Source: Saposhnikovia divaricata
Lineage: Eukaryota; Streptophyta; Magnoliopsida; Apiales; Apiaceae
Assembly (NCBI GenBank): GCA_036435485.1
Contig: CM071597.1
Coordinates: 52,373,881 to 52,437,880 of the forward strand
Direction: 5' to 3'
DNA length: 64,000 nt
Positions 23,255 through 33,937 of the stretch are shown in pieces. The notes below the pieces were generated by a model. It was not told the origin of the DNA and did no database searches. It was given only the letters and a program-made list of their open reading frames with translations. The position numbers and the translations under genes were made by a program. How positions within the stretch are numbered: position 1 is the first letter of the stretch; the number at the start of each line of letters is the position of its first letter.

Positions 23255-24631
23255 ATGTCTGCCAAAGGCAATGTCAAAATTCCTATCTTTAATAAAGATA
23301 ATTATGATATGTGGAAAAACAAAATGGAGTTATTTCTTGATGTAGCAAACCCAAGTTTTTTGTGGGTTTTGGAAAATGGACCAGCAATTCCCATGCAACA
23401 TGATACTGAAACAGTTGTAAATGGAACTGTAACAGTCCCTGCCAGATCCTATCCAAAGGACCCTAAGAACTATACCTCTGAAGATAAGGAGGCAGCTGGA
23501 TTGGATAAAAATTTGAGACTCATTCTGTTGGATTCCCTAGATGCTGTAATGTATAGCCATGTGAGAAATTGTAAAACTGCTAAGCACATCTGGGAAACTA
23601 TTGAGGTCATTAATGAAGGGACTGATGAAGTTAAGGAAAATAGACTGCAAATTCTAACTTCTGAATATGAACACTTTAGAGCTGGCCCTAATGAAGGCAT
23701 TCAGGAAGTGTTCGAAAGGTATAACAAGATAATCAACAACTTGCAAGTTCATGGCAAGCATTATACTCAGAAGGAGATCAACATGAAGTTTTTACTAACT
23801 ATGCCTACTCACTTGGAGCATAGAATCACTGCCATCAGAGAATCTAGAGACTTAACTCATGTTGCTCTTGAAAGGCTGTTTGGTGTTCTGAAAACATATG
23901 AAATAGAACAAGTACAGCAAAAGGAATTCTATGGCAAAGGCAGAATGGCAAATTATTCTACAGCTCTAATGGTTGATGTTCCTAAGGAAGTGGAAACTAA
24001 AGTTGTTCAACCTATCAGTTTCAACAAGGAACAAACTGAAGTAGAACTTGGCCAAACACCAGCTACTCAGGATGGTGGAGAATTTTATTCACTTGAAGAG
24101 CTGGATCAATTGGAAGATGAATCTATGGCAATGATGGTGAGACAATTTAGTAACTTCAGATTCAGAAGAAATCCAAAGTTCAGGTTTAAGTCAAATAACA
24201 GGTTTCAGAGAGGAGGTTCTTCATTCTCTAGTAACAGGGGAGGTTATAAAACTGGAACTGTTGACAGAAGCAAAATCCGTTGTTTCAATTGTAATGAGTT
24301 GGGACATTTTGCTACTGAGTGTCAGAAACCCAAGCAAGCACAGAAGAAAGATTATGCTTCTGAAAAGAAGAAAAGTGGAAGAGCTTATGTGGCTGCTGGT
24401 AAAAGCTGGGATGATGCAGATAGCGAAGATGAAGAATATGGAAACTTTGCGTTGGTGGCAAATGCTGAATCTTCAACTTATTATACCACTCCGGTAATTC
24501 TTACTGATGCTCAGTTAATTGTTAGTTTACGTAGTTCCTTGAATAATGCAGAAAGAGGGTACGAGAGAATAAGTCTTGTTAACACTAACCTTGAAAATCA
24601 AATGTTAGATTTAAAAAAAGGTGCAGGTTAA
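23255..24631 (+). CDS. gag: Copia 1 gag, N-terminal part (frameshifted)
   Basis: 458 aa from the ATG at 23255, about 100 bp after the LTR. Residues about 95-230 form the copia gag core (UBN2-like: the VMYSHVRNCKTAKHIWETIE segment onward). A CCHC zinc knuckle (CFNCNELGHFATEC) sits near residue 342 and an acidic stretch (SWDDADSEDEEYG) follows. The frame stops shortly after a run of seven A (24613-24619). The downstream frame at 24621 continues the protein, so one base has been gained or lost at that run. The gag of copia 2 runs uninterrupted through the same coiled-coil region, which argues for mutation rather than a programmed shift. Confidence 0.88.
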   Translation: MSAKGNVKIPIFNKDNYDMWKNKMELFLDVANPSFLWVLENGPAIPMQHDTETVVNGTVTVPARSYPKDPKNYTSEDKEAAGLDKNLRLILLDSLDAVMYSHVRNCKTAKHIWETIEVINEGTDEVKENRLQILTSEYEHFRAGPNEGIQEVFERYNKIINNLQVHGKHYTQKEINMKFLLTMPTHLEHRITAIRESRDLTHVALERLFGVLKTYEIEQVQQKEFYGKGRMANYSTALMVDVPKEVETKVVQPISFNKEQTEVELGQTPATQDGGEFYSLEELDQLEDESMAMMVRQFSNFRFRRNPKFRFKSNNRFQRGGSSFSSNRGGYKTGTVDRSKIRCFNCNELGHFATECQKPKQAQKKDYASEKKKSGRAYVAAGKSWDDADSEDEEYGNFALVANAESSTYYTTPVILTDAQLIVSLRSSLNNAERGYERISLVNTNLENQMLDLKKGAG

Positions 24632-25712
24632 TCAAGATAAGAATATAGAAGAAATAGCTCGACTTAACTGCAGAGAAAAAGGTCTAGGAGATTACATGAC
24701 AAAACAAGTTGATAAAATTGCTGAACAAGAAACCAAAATTAGAGAACTTGAAACACAGGTTAGAGCGTGTTATAATACTGTTAAAGTTTCTAAAGATTTC
24801 TTCAACAAACAAGCATTAGAACAAACTGTAGGAATAGGATTTGATTACAGTCAAGCTGTTGGTTCTTTGAGTAATCATTCTCCTAATTCTATACCAGCTA
24901 AAGAAAGAGGTATACCACATATTCTTAAGAATGTGGAAAAACCAATGTTTACAAAATCTTATGCTGGTCCACCAGATATTAGTTCTATGGTTATACATGA
25001 AGAAATGAGAAATGAGGATGCTGCAAATGGCACAGTTCTTGTTGAGAATAAATGTGTTAAGAATAAAACTGCTAAAAACTATAATACAAAGAATGTGTCA
25101 TCCAAGAAAAATGTCACAGTATTTGTTAAGGCTAAATCAGTTGAGGACGTTAACACAACAAATGTGTCACCCAAGAAAGATGTACCTAAAGTACCAGTCA
25201 AAGTTGTTGAATCAGCTAGTACTTCTAAGACTGGATTAGGTAGTAACAAGTCAAAGCAGAAAAATACCATGCCTACTATTAACTCTAATCATAAAGCATG
25301 TGGTATTATCAATTGTATGTCTTGTGCTTTTAACAATATGCGTGCTTATTTTAATGGTAATTATGCATGTGTTAAACAGAATGCTCCTCGACAGCACATG
25401 AACAGGAACAATAATGTTCGATCTAAGACTGCTTTTCCTCCTCAAGTTAGGAGAGAGACATTTGTACCTAAGACTAAACAAAAGATTACCAAGAATGTCT
25501 ACCAGGTCAAATGTCCAGTCAATGACACAAGTGTTACTGCTGCGAGAGAAAAATGGATACCCAAGAGTAAACAAAAGATTTTCAAATCTGTTTATAAGGT
25601 TAAATGTTTATTGACTAAAGAGGTTAAACTTAAAAATGTTGTTTTGCCTGACAAAGGTCAATATTTTAAGTACGCAGGACCCAATCAAATTTGGGTCCCG
25701 AAGAAGGTTTAA
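24621..25712 (+). CDS. gag: Copia 1 gag, C-terminal part after the frameshift
   Basis: About 363 aa in another frame. It starts with a coiled coil (QVDKIAEQETKIRELETQV), followed by a basic, Asn/Lys-rich segment with repeated KNVSSKK / NVSPKKDV words. It ends QIWVPKKV before a stop, as copia 2 gag ends QIWVPKR. The frame has no true start of its own (GTG at 24621). Confidence 0.8.
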   Translation: MQVNQDKNIEEIARLNCREKGLGDYMTKQVDKIAEQETKIRELETQVRACYNTVKVSKDFFNKQALEQTVGIGFDYSQAVGSLSNHSPNSIPAKERGIPHILKNVEKPMFTKSYAGPPDISSMVIHEEMRNEDAANGTVLVENKCVKNKTAKNYNTKNVSSKKNVTVFVKAKSVEDVNTTNVSPKKDVPKVPVKVVESASTSKTGLGSNKSKQKNTMPTINSNHKACGIINCMSCAFNNMRAYFNGNYACVKQNAPRQHMNRNNNVRSKTAFPPQVRRETFVPKTKQKITKNVYQVKCPVNDTSVTAAREKWIPKSKQKIFKSVYKVKCLLTKEVKLKNVVLPDKGQYFKYAGPNQIWVPKKV

Positions 25713-27472
25713 CTCATTTGTCATTGCAGGGTATTGAACAGGTTGATCGAGTGACCTGGATCTTGGACAGTGGATGTTCAAGGCATATGACTGGAGATAG
25801 AACCCTGCTGACAAATGTGGTGGAGAAGGCCGGCCCAGTAGTTACCTTTGGAGATAACAGCAAAGGTAGAACTGATGGATATGGCAGACTTGAAGCTGGA
25901 AATGTTATCATTGATGAAGTTTCTTTTGTGAAAGGACTTGAGCACAATTTGCTCAGTGTCAGTCAATTCTGTGATAAAGGTTATGAAGTTCATTTCAATA
26001 AGAAGAATTGTCTAATTTCACACAAGAGACATGAAAAGCCACAACTGACAGGAGTTAGAAAAGGCAATCTGTACGTAGCCAATATGAACTCAGGAAGCAC
26101 TGAAGAAGTCACTTGCTTCTACACTAAAGCATCTAATGATGAGAGTTGGCTATGGCACAAGAAACTTTCTCATCTTAATTTTAAGACAATGAATTCTCTG
26201 GTCAAAAGAGAATTGGTGAGAGGTTTGCCTTCAATGGAATTCACTCAAGAAGGACTGTGTGATGCATGTCAAAAGGGCAAGCTAAAAAGGGCAAGTCACA
26301 GGAGCACTGATACATCTTCAATAACTGAACCATTACAATTACTTCATATGGATTTGTTTGGTCCAGTTAATGTGATGTCTATGTCAAGGAAGAGATATGC
26401 TCTAGTGATTGTTGATGATTTTTCAAAATACACATGGGTTCTGTTTTTGAATTCTAAAGATGAGACTCCACAACTGGTGATTGATCACATCAAGTTAATT
26501 GAGCGAGATTCTACGTATCCAGTGAGAGCTATAAGATCAGACAATGGAACTGAATTCAAGAATGCAGTTCTAAATGACTTTTGCACTGAGAAGGGTATAA
26601 CCAGACAATATTCAGCTCCAAGAACTCCTCAGCAAAATGGGGTAGTGGAAAGAAAGAATAGAACCTTGATTGAAGCTGCACGTACTATGCTAAGTGAATC
26701 AAGGCTTCCATTGTACTTTTGGGCTGAAGCCGTCAATACTGCGTGCTATACCCAGAATCGAACTCTAATCAATAAAGATCAAATGAAGACACCCTATGAA
26801 ATTATGGCTGATAAGAAACCTTCACTCAAATACTTTCATGTATTTGGGGCAAAGTGCTTTGTGCTTAAAGAAGGTGATGATCAAGGTGGTAAATTCGATA
26901 CCAAAGCATTTGAAGCAATTTTTATTGGTTATTCAATGAGAGCATACAGGGTGTATGTGATTGATGAACAGAAGATGATGGAAAGTGTCAATGTAACATT
27001 CGATGACACTAAACTCCCTAGTATCCAAACTGAGAATCCATCTGAGAAGCTATCTTTCGATGACATGACAGATACAGATTCAGATGATGACAATGCACCT
27101 GAGATTTTTGCTGATGCTAATGACAACAATGATGATCAGGGTAATGGTGATGAAATCAATGATAGTAGTCAAAATTCCCCTGACTCTAATAATCAATCAT
27201 CATCTAGTCAACCTGGCAACAACTCAGGGGGAGAAAATGAAGGGTCAACTGGTCACACACAACATCCCAATGAAGATCAAGGAGAATCATCAAGATCTAA
27301 TCTTCCCAGACTGACTGTTTGGAATAGAGCTCATCCTTTTGAGTTAATCATTGGTGATCCAGTTGTTGGTGTAAAGACTAGAAGCTTCAGAATCAATGCA
27401 ATTATTCAGGGTTTCTATCTGAAATGGAACCTAAGAAAACTGAAGAAGCTCTTTCTGATCCTGATTGGGTGA
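25691..27472 (+). CDS. pol: Copia 1 pol: protease and integrase
   Basis: 593 aa. Aspartic protease motif WILDSGCSRHMTGD near residue 20-35. GAG-pre-integrase zinc domain with H-x3-4-H (HKKLSH) and C-x2-C (CDACQKGKLKRASH). Integrase core with LLHMDLFGP, RSDNGTEF and QQNGVVERKNRTL, giving the D-D-E triad. An acidic, Asp/Asn-rich linker follows. Near 27405-27425 a one-base shift moves the reading frame into the reverse transcriptase frame (27424). The frame overlaps the end of gag by 22 bases, so pol must be reached by recoding, splicing or reinitiation if expressed. Confidence 0.9.
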   Translation: MGPEEGLTHLSLQGIEQVDRVTWILDSGCSRHMTGDRTLLTNVVEKAGPVVTFGDNSKGRTDGYGRLEAGNVIIDEVSFVKGLEHNLLSVSQFCDKGYEVHFNKKNCLISHKRHEKPQLTGVRKGNLYVANMNSGSTEEVTCFYTKASNDESWLWHKKLSHLNFKTMNSLVKRELVRGLPSMEFTQEGLCDACQKGKLKRASHRSTDTSSITEPLQLLHMDLFGPVNVMSMSRKRYALVIVDDFSKYTWVLFLNSKDETPQLVIDHIKLIERDSTYPVRAIRSDNGTEFKNAVLNDFCTEKGITRQYSAPRTPQQNGVVERKNRTLIEAARTMLSESRLPLYFWAEAVNTACYTQNRTLINKDQMKTPYEIMADKKPSLKYFHVFGAKCFVLKEGDDQGGKFDTKAFEAIFIGYSMRAYRVYVIDEQKMMESVNVTFDDTKLPSIQTENPSEKLSFDDMTDTDSDDDNAPEIFADANDNNDDQGNGDEINDSSQNSPDSNNQSSSSQPGNNSGGENEGSTGHTQHPNEDQGESSRSNLPRLTVWNRAHPFELIIGDPVVGVKTRSFRINAIIQGFYLKWNLRKLKKLFLILIG

Positions 27473-28959
27473 TTGCTATGCAAGATGAACTCAATCAATT
27501 TAAACAACAAGAAGTTTGGAAGCTGGTACCCAGACCTACAGACAGACCAGTAGTTGGCACAAGGTGGGTATTCAGAAACAAACTTGATGAAGATGGCACC
27601 GTGACGAGAAATAAAGCAAGAGTGGTAGCAAAGGGTTACTCCCAATCTGAAGGCATTGACTATGATGAGACCTATGCTCCAGTGGCTAGACTTGAGGCCA
27701 TAAGAATATTCTTGGCATTCGCAGCATTTTCAAACTTTAAAGTTTATCAAATGGATGTCAAGAGTGCTTTCTTGAATGGCAAGCTAGATGAAGAGGTTTA
27801 TGTAGAACAGCCCCCTGGCTTTGAAGATCAGGATTTAATTGACTATGTCTACTTCCTTTTCAAGGCTGTCTATGGTCTTAAGCAAGCACCAAGGAAATGG
27901 TATGACACTCTCTCTGAATTTTTACTTGAAAATGATTTTGTTAGAGGTGTCATAGACAAAACTCTCTTTACAAAGAAACATAAGAATGATACAATTATAG
28001 TCCAAGTCTATGTGGACGATATAATATTTGGGTCTACTAATGATCTTTTGTGCAAGAAATTTGCAAAGTTAATGCAGGGTAGATTTGAAATGAGCATGAT
28101 GGGTGAGTTGAAGTTCTTTCTTGGATTGCAAATAAGTCAAAGGACAGATGGAATATTTATCTGTCAATCCAAGTATGTCAAAGAGCTTCTCAAGAAGTAT
28201 CAAATGGAGGACTCTTCTTCAACAAAGACACCATCATCCACAGCTGTCAAATTTGGAGCATGTGAAAATTCTGCCAAGGTAGATATCACAAGCTACAGAG
28301 GTATGATAGGCTCATTACTTTATCTTACTGCGAGTAGACCTGATATTATGCATGCTACGTGTTTGTGTGCAAGGTTCCAATCGGATCCTAGAGATGTTCA
28401 TCTCATTGCTGTTAAAAGAATTCTGAGATATCTTAAGGGTACGCCTAACCTAGGCATTTGGTACCCTAAAGATTCTGGTTTTAATCTTGTTGGATATACA
28501 AATTCTGACTATGCAGGAAGTGTTGTGGATAGAAAAAGCACATCTGGGAGTTGTCAATTCCTAGGTGGTAGACTAGTTTCCTGGTACAGCAAAAAACAAC
28601 AGACAGTTTCCAACTCAACGGCTGAAGCTGAATATATAGCTGCTGGAAGCTGTTGCGCACAGATTTTGTGGATCAGGAATCAGCTGAGAGACTATGGCTT
28701 TGTGCTTGATAAAATTCCAATTTTATGTGATAATACAAGTGCCATAGCAATTCCTAACAATCCTGTGCAGCACACAAGGACAAAGCATATTGACATCAGG
28801 TATCATTTTATTCGAGAGCATGTCATGAATGGTACCGTGGAGTTATATTTTGTACCCACGGAAGAACAAACAACAGATATTTTTACTAAGTCTCTTGACG
28901 AATCCACATTTACCAGAATTGTTGGTGAATTGGGTATGTTAAACAGTCCTAGTAATTAA
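27424..28959 (+). CDS. pol: Copia 1 pol: reverse transcriptase and RNase H
   Basis: 511 aa. Reverse transcriptase with GIDYDETYAPVARLEAIR, KVYQMDVKSAFLNG and the catalytic VYVDDIIFGST. RNase H with the DYAGSVVDRKSTSG segment and STAEAEYIAA, and the closing QTTDIFTK box. It lies out of frame with the integrase part. In intact copia elements the two are one polyprotein; the shift lies in the variable linker, so catalytic motifs are untouched. Confidence 0.92.
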   Translation: MEPKKTEEALSDPDWVIAMQDELNQFKQQEVWKLVPRPTDRPVVGTRWVFRNKLDEDGTVTRNKARVVAKGYSQSEGIDYDETYAPVARLEAIRIFLAFAAFSNFKVYQMDVKSAFLNGKLDEEVYVEQPPGFEDQDLIDYVYFLFKAVYGLKQAPRKWYDTLSEFLLENDFVRGVIDKTLFTKKHKNDTIIVQVYVDDIIFGSTNDLLCKKFAKLMQGRFEMSMMGELKFFLGLQISQRTDGIFICQSKYVKELLKKYQMEDSSSTKTPSSTAVKFGACENSAKVDITSYRGMIGSLLYLTASRPDIMHATCLCARFQSDPRDVHLIAVKRILRYLKGTPNLGIWYPKDSGFNLVGYTNSDYAGSVVDRKSTSGSCQFLGGRLVSWYSKKQQTVSNSTAEAEYIAAGSCCAQILWIRNQLRDYGFVLDKIPILCDNTSAIAIPNNPVQHTRTKHIDIRYHFIREHVMNGTVELYFVPTEEQTTDIFTKSLDESTFTRIVGELGMLNSPSN

Positions 28960-30456
28960 ACTAGTTAATATCTGAGGTTTGATCTTTAATAAGTTACAAG
29001 TGATTGATGTGTTGATATTTGTTGTTAAAATCACTTGTATATTTATTTTATCAACTTATACCCTTGCTTATTTCATCTTAAATCATTGTTATTATCTTCT
29101 GTACATATTTTTAATTACTTATTATATTTTTAGATTAATTCATTTTCTTTGAAAATATTTTTCTCGAATTTTACAAGCTGTAATTTATGAGAAATCTATT
29201 TTTCTTGAAAATGTTATTGTTTTTAATTCAGTTTGATTATTTTTGTTGTTTAAATAAATCATAGTTTCTTTTTGAATAATTTTCTATATGGAAATTGTTT
29301 TATTAGAAAATTTATAGATTTATTAACTCATCAGAAATAATTATGTAAATATGTAGTATAATTATTTGGTTTTATTTTATTTTATTTTATTTTGATTTCT
29401 AATGTTTGTCCTTCTGTTATTAATGTTTGATTTCGTAAAAGGGACTGCATATGATCGGTTTTACAATTTTTATTAGGTGTTATAATTTTATTATAAATTA
29501 ATTTGCTATTTTTTGTTTATGTAAATTATTAATGTAATTTTCTTGATTTAAATTCTGTTAATATTCTGTTTTTAGTTAGTTATATTAACTGATTTATTAG
29601 AATATAACTATCGGTATAACAATCTCCTTGATTGTTATATTCGAAATTGTGATTAGTTATATTAGTTTTAAATAGTGTAATATAACTTAGAATTAAATTA
29701 GATATAACTGTGTTTTTGTTTTTGCTTAAATATAACTGTTAATTAGTTTATAGTTATATTGTGTGTTTTTATAGTAATATAACTATCGGTATAACTGTGA
29801 TTTAATTGTCATATTCTCTGTTTTTTTTTCGATAGTCATATTACTGTCATATTGTTATTCAAATTGAATATACCTGTCTAAGTAGGATAGTTATATTACG
29901 TTTAAAACGTAATATAACTATCGGTATGACTATCACCCGATAGTCATATCTAGCTGTTTTAATATATAATTCAGTAGTCATATTACAGCTAAGTCATATT
30001 CAATAGTTATATTGCTGCTCTGCTACTCTCTCGCGTGTTAAGTCGCCGAGAACTCGATATACACACATATACACACAGAATTCGAACGAATTGCTGTCCA
30101 ATTTCTGCCTCAAATCTTACTCAAAACACGTTTCTAAGGATAATTTGTGATTACCCAGTCTATAACCTTCCTAATCAAGGTTGAAAATGTAAGATTTGAT
30201 CGAGTTTTGAGTTTTTGAGATTGAAAAAATTCGAATTTTTGATCTAAAAATCCGAACAATTGGTTGTGATTTTGTAAAAACTAAAATTACATGTGTGTTT
30301 GTATTACAATCAAGATCCTTGTCTAAATTTTTCAGAATTTTTGATAGAGATTTTGATTTTTCGAATTTTTAATTATTTATTAATTCGAATTTTGTAATTT
30401 AATTGGGTTAAATTGTTGAATTTTGCAGATTTACTAATTTCAATCCCTGATTTGCA
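28960..30456 (+). promoter_or_regulatory. Pol-to-accessory ORF spacer with LTR-like motif array
   Basis: AT-rich spacer. From about 29580 to 30010 it carries many copies of words such as atataactatcggtataac and gatagtcatatc, the same vocabulary as U3 of the LTR (22380-22640). An atatataatt word near 29960-29970 and a cacacatatacacac stretch precede the ORF. I infer an internal promoter for the accessory ORF, possibly captured from an LTR. Confidence 0.45.
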
Positions 30457-33400
30457 ATGGCTGGTGCTTATAATAATTTTGAACTTGTGAATCACAATTA
30501 TATTGGATACTTTAATCCCGAGGATTGCCCAGTGGATCGGTTCAAGTCCTGGATAAAGTTTCTAAATGAGCAAAATCTCTGTAGTCACTCTATAACTGCA
30601 AATGTTCCAATGAAATTTGGTCCACTCAAATTAATGTGTACTACAGCTGTCTCAGATGAAAGATCATTTTCATTCGATTTTAATGGCCAGACATATACAG
30701 TTGATGAAACTGTCTTCAATGCTGCTCTGGGACTTCCAACTGAGCAATTTGCTGAATTGCCTTCAAATGATGAGTTGACTCAATTTTTCACAAATATCAA
30801 CTATCATGGTCAACTGAATCTGAAACGACCACTCAAAAGCAATCTTGTTCAAGAATGGAATATCTTCTTTGAAATCATAGCAAAGGTGTTTGCTAATTCT
30901 ACAAAAAGCAACAATACTGTCATCACAGGTATGTTACAGTCAATTGGTTTCTCGATTGCTCACAATAGGAGAATCAATTTTGGAAGCTTGATATGGCCTA
31001 TTCTGCTGAATCGATTGAAGAAGGCTATAAAGAACTTTGGAAAAGGTAAATCGGTTAAGTGTCATTATCCTCGATTTTTGACACTAATTTTTAATCATCT
31101 AATGCCTAAGGATCAACCTGCTCCGTTTCCAAATGATCGAATTCAATGGTCTGGTAAACCAAACAAGAAGTTCTACACCAGGCTGGACACTTCTAAGGTC
31201 TTGTTGCATGTTCCTGTAGTCATAACACCTTATATGTCTACATACATACATTTGCCAAATGTCATGCCACAACCAGATGCTGTGGTACCTTTAGTTCAAC
31301 AAGCTCCACAGCCTGAAGCAGAACAAGTTCCAGTACCTCAACCTGATTCTGAACCCTCGAATGTTCTTGAACATCAACTTCCAGTGGATCAACACACTCA
31401 GAATGAAGATGATGTACATGTCAATGATCAGGTATTTGACTCAACTCCACTACAATCTCAATATCTTTCTGGTAGTCAAATGATTGTGAGAAGTGACCAA
31501 GGGGTTGTAGATCCACAACCTTTATCCCAGGTCAATGCACCAAACACTGATCCTAAATTCTCCAAACACTATCGTAGAAAGAAATTGTCATTCAAAAGAG
31601 CTGTTCCCAGTTGTGATAGTGTGAGTGAAACAAATTTGCCATCACAAAAGAAAAGTAAAACCATGTCAAAGGCAATCTTAAACCCATTCATTCCTTCAAG
31701 CTCACCCCTGTTACTCACAATGGGGGAAGATATTTTTGCAAATGAAGCTGAAAATATTGTTATGCAAGTGGATCAAGTTACAGTGCCTACCATTGTTACG
31801 GCAGAAGAACCTTCACAGGTTGATCGGGATTTGCGAAATCCCATTGTACCACCACTGACCTTCCAAGAGGAGGCTAGGGTGATCTCCAGTGTAGGTACAA
31901 TGGATGCAGCTAAGGATTATGAAAGGAGTGATGTGAGAATTACTTCAAATCTGAGTGAAACACTAGCACGTGAGGTGAGTGATACTCAGAGAGCTGTTGA
32001 GGTGAGAGCACACAATGACACATACACTTTATCTCTCATTACTCAATTAAATCAGATGAAAGAAAGTCTTGCTCAAGCTGAAGAGGACAACAAAAACTTA
32101 AGGTTTGATATGGACAACATGAGAACTATCTTCAACAACAAAATAAATGCACTTAAACTCTCTCAACAACAAGAAGTTGAAGACTCTGGAGATGTCACAG
32201 TGGCTCAAGATCTTATTATATCATCTATGGCTAATCAGATTGAAGATCTTCAGAACAACATAAATGAAAATCATTTAACCACTGAACATCGTCTCAGTCA
32301 GATTGAAAAGCAAAGTGATCATCAAGCAAAGGGGTTAAGACATTTATATAATATCATCAGCAGAACTCACTCACTTACAGCAGAAGAGAAGAAATTCTTT
32401 GGAGGTAGTGATGGAAGTGACCCTGGAGCTGGTACAAGTCACAAGACTGTAGAGGATTCCTCAACTAAGGGGGAGAAATCTAGAGGGGGAGGAAGTGCAA
32501 GTAAAGAAAAATTTGAAGATAGGAGTGAAGGGAAGAGGACAACTCATCAAGCAACAGAACAGGAAGATGATGATGTACAAGCAGCAGAACAGGAAGATGA
32601 TGATGTAGAAGGTTTTTACTATACAGGTGAACCTGATATTGATCTGTTTGCTGACTTACAGTTTCCTGATGTTGGTGAAGAATTTGATGAACCAGATCTC
32701 AGTTTTTGGGAAGATGAAGAGCAAATAATTCCTGATTCTGTTGAAACACAACAAATGAATTTTGAAGCAAACAAAGAACTCGAACAGAATGAAGCTAATC
32801 TGGCTATGAGAGAAGAAAGACTCAAGAAGACACTTGAACAGTTAGCTCATAATGAGAGACTTCAAAAGGCAAGACAGGAAGCACTTCAAAAGCAACATGC
32901 TCAGAAGCTGGAAGCTAGGAAGATGTACATCAAGTACAGAAATGGTGATAAGTGGGAACGTGCTCAAAAGGTAATTGATTCACCACAAACTTCTGACTAT
33001 GATGATCGTCGGATGATTGCTATTTTTGAAAGCTTTAAACAGAAGAACCCTATACATGATATGTATTTGAAAGCTTTAAAGACAGAAATTGTGAGAATAA
33101 CCACTGCATCTGATCCTAAGAATGGTGAGCTACTTATCTTCGTTGAATGTCATAAGCTCGGATCTCACAAAGTATCGCTTCAGTTCTTCTATGATAGATC
33201 CCTGTCAGAGCTTTGGGTGTTGAGACCAAAAGTAAGAACATCTTCTGAACTAGGCATACTGCTTCATGAAAAGTTTCAAGAGTTTGCTGAAAGAGCTGGT
33301 CCTGAAGTTATAAATGACCCTCCACAAGTTAAAATTCTCAAGGGAGAAGTCATTCATACTGTTAATCTTCAGACAGACGAATTGTATACACATCTTGCCA

Positions 33401-33681
33401 GACACTTGGTATATGTTGAATATGCTCTTCGGAATCATGGTTTCGCATCACAGGAAAAGATTGAAGCTGCAAATCATATTCGATCCTATGCTCAGACCAA
33501 CATGAAGAAGTACAAGCAGTATCAAGGTGAGTTAAGAAAGAAACTTGGAATACCACTGGTCTATCCTACAGATGTGTCATCCAGAAGAGATTTACTTGTT
33601 GATTCAGAAATGATCAAGAATCTACCGGACATGGATGAACAAGAAGAAGGAGAAATCAATGAGAAAGAAAGTGGTAAATGA
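30457..33681 (+). CDS. Copia 1 accessory protein (1074 aa), downstream of pol
   Basis: Uninterrupted ORF from ATG 30457 to TGA 33681, in sense. Residues about 20-240 form a helical domain that begins FKSWIKFLNEQNL, includes VDETVFNAALGLP, and ends HYPRFLTLIFNHLM. This resembles the accessory domain of many asterid copia elements and the plant mobile or transposon-type domains. A Pro/Gln-rich linker and a Lys/Arg patch follow (residues about 365-400). Coiled coils lie at about 520-620 and 760-830. A tandem acidic repeat (AEQEDDDV) is near residue 700. There is no signal peptide or membrane segment, so it does not look like an envelope glycoprotein. Its role is unknown. Confidence 0.85.
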   Translation: MAGAYNNFELVNHNYIGYFNPEDCPVDRFKSWIKFLNEQNLCSHSITANVPMKFGPLKLMCTTAVSDERSFSFDFNGQTYTVDETVFNAALGLPTEQFAELPSNDELTQFFTNINYHGQLNLKRPLKSNLVQEWNIFFEIIAKVFANSTKSNNTVITGMLQSIGFSIAHNRRINFGSLIWPILLNRLKKAIKNFGKGKSVKCHYPRFLTLIFNHLMPKDQPAPFPNDRIQWSGKPNKKFYTRLDTSKVLLHVPVVITPYMSTYIHLPNVMPQPDAVVPLVQQAPQPEAEQVPVPQPDSEPSNVLEHQLPVDQHTQNEDDVHVNDQVFDSTPLQSQYLSGSQMIVRSDQGVVDPQPLSQVNAPNTDPKFSKHYRRKKLSFKRAVPSCDSVSETNLPSQKKSKTMSKAILNPFIPSSSPLLLTMGEDIFANEAENIVMQVDQVTVPTIVTAEEPSQVDRDLRNPIVPPLTFQEEARVISSVGTMDAAKDYERSDVRITSNLSETLAREVSDTQRAVEVRAHNDTYTLSLITQLNQMKESLAQAEEDNKNLRFDMDNMRTIFNNKINALKLSQQQEVEDSGDVTVAQDLIISSMANQIEDLQNNINENHLTTEHRLSQIEKQSDHQAKGLRHLYNIISRTHSLTAEEKKFFGGSDGSDPGAGTSHKTVEDSSTKGEKSRGGGSASKEKFEDRSEGKRTTHQATEQEDDDVQAAEQEDDDVEGFYYTGEPDIDLFADLQFPDVGEEFDEPDLSFWEDEEQIIPDSVETQQMNFEANKELEQNEANLAMREERLKKTLEQLAHNERLQKARQEALQKQHAQKLEARKMYIKYRNGDKWERAQKVIDSPQTSDYDDRRMIAIFESFKQKNPIHDMYLKALKTEIVRITTASDPKNGELLIFVECHKLGSHKVSLQFFYDRSLSELWVLRPKVRTSSELGILLHEKFQEFAERAGPEVINDPPQVKILKGEVIHTVNLQTDELYTHLARHLVYVEYALRNHGFASQEKIEAANHIRSYAQTNMKKYKQYQGELRKKLGIPLVYPTDVSSRRDLLVDSEMIKNLPDMDEQEEGEINEKESGK

Positions 33682-33925
33682 AGATTAGCTCTACAAGTTA
33701 TATCATTAGAGCTTTGATAGAACAAGATAGGATAATTGTCTTATATGATCAGTCTAGAGGATCATCTATCTTGTATTTATCTTTTCTGTTTGAATCTGGA
33801 TAATGTTAATATAAACCAGAACTTTTACATTATTTACTTAGCATTTAAAGTGTTTTCTTTTACTTGTTTAATTGGGATTAGTTGAAGAATCCTCTAGGTA
33901 TTTGCTTGTTATTGTATAACAAACA

Positions 33926-33937
33926 AATAGGGGAGAT
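33926..33937 (+). promoter_or_regulatory. Polypurine tract of copia 1
   Basis: AATAGGGGAGAT immediately before the 3' LTR. Confidence 0.85.

Noticed and set aside
24605..24635. Programmed frameshift in copia 1 gag at the A-run
   Set aside because: The shift falls inside the gag coiled coil, where copia 2 reads through in one frame, and not at a gag-pol border; a mutation or read error is simpler.
25710..25731. A 23-base mini-intron between gag and pol of copia 1
   Set aside because: Far shorter than any plausible plant intron; only the acceptor-like part is retained as a weak observation.
30457..33681. Retroviral envelope gene in copia 1
   Set aside because: No signal peptide, membrane segment or Cys-rich ectodomain is seen; the domain resembles plant transposon-type accessory proteins.
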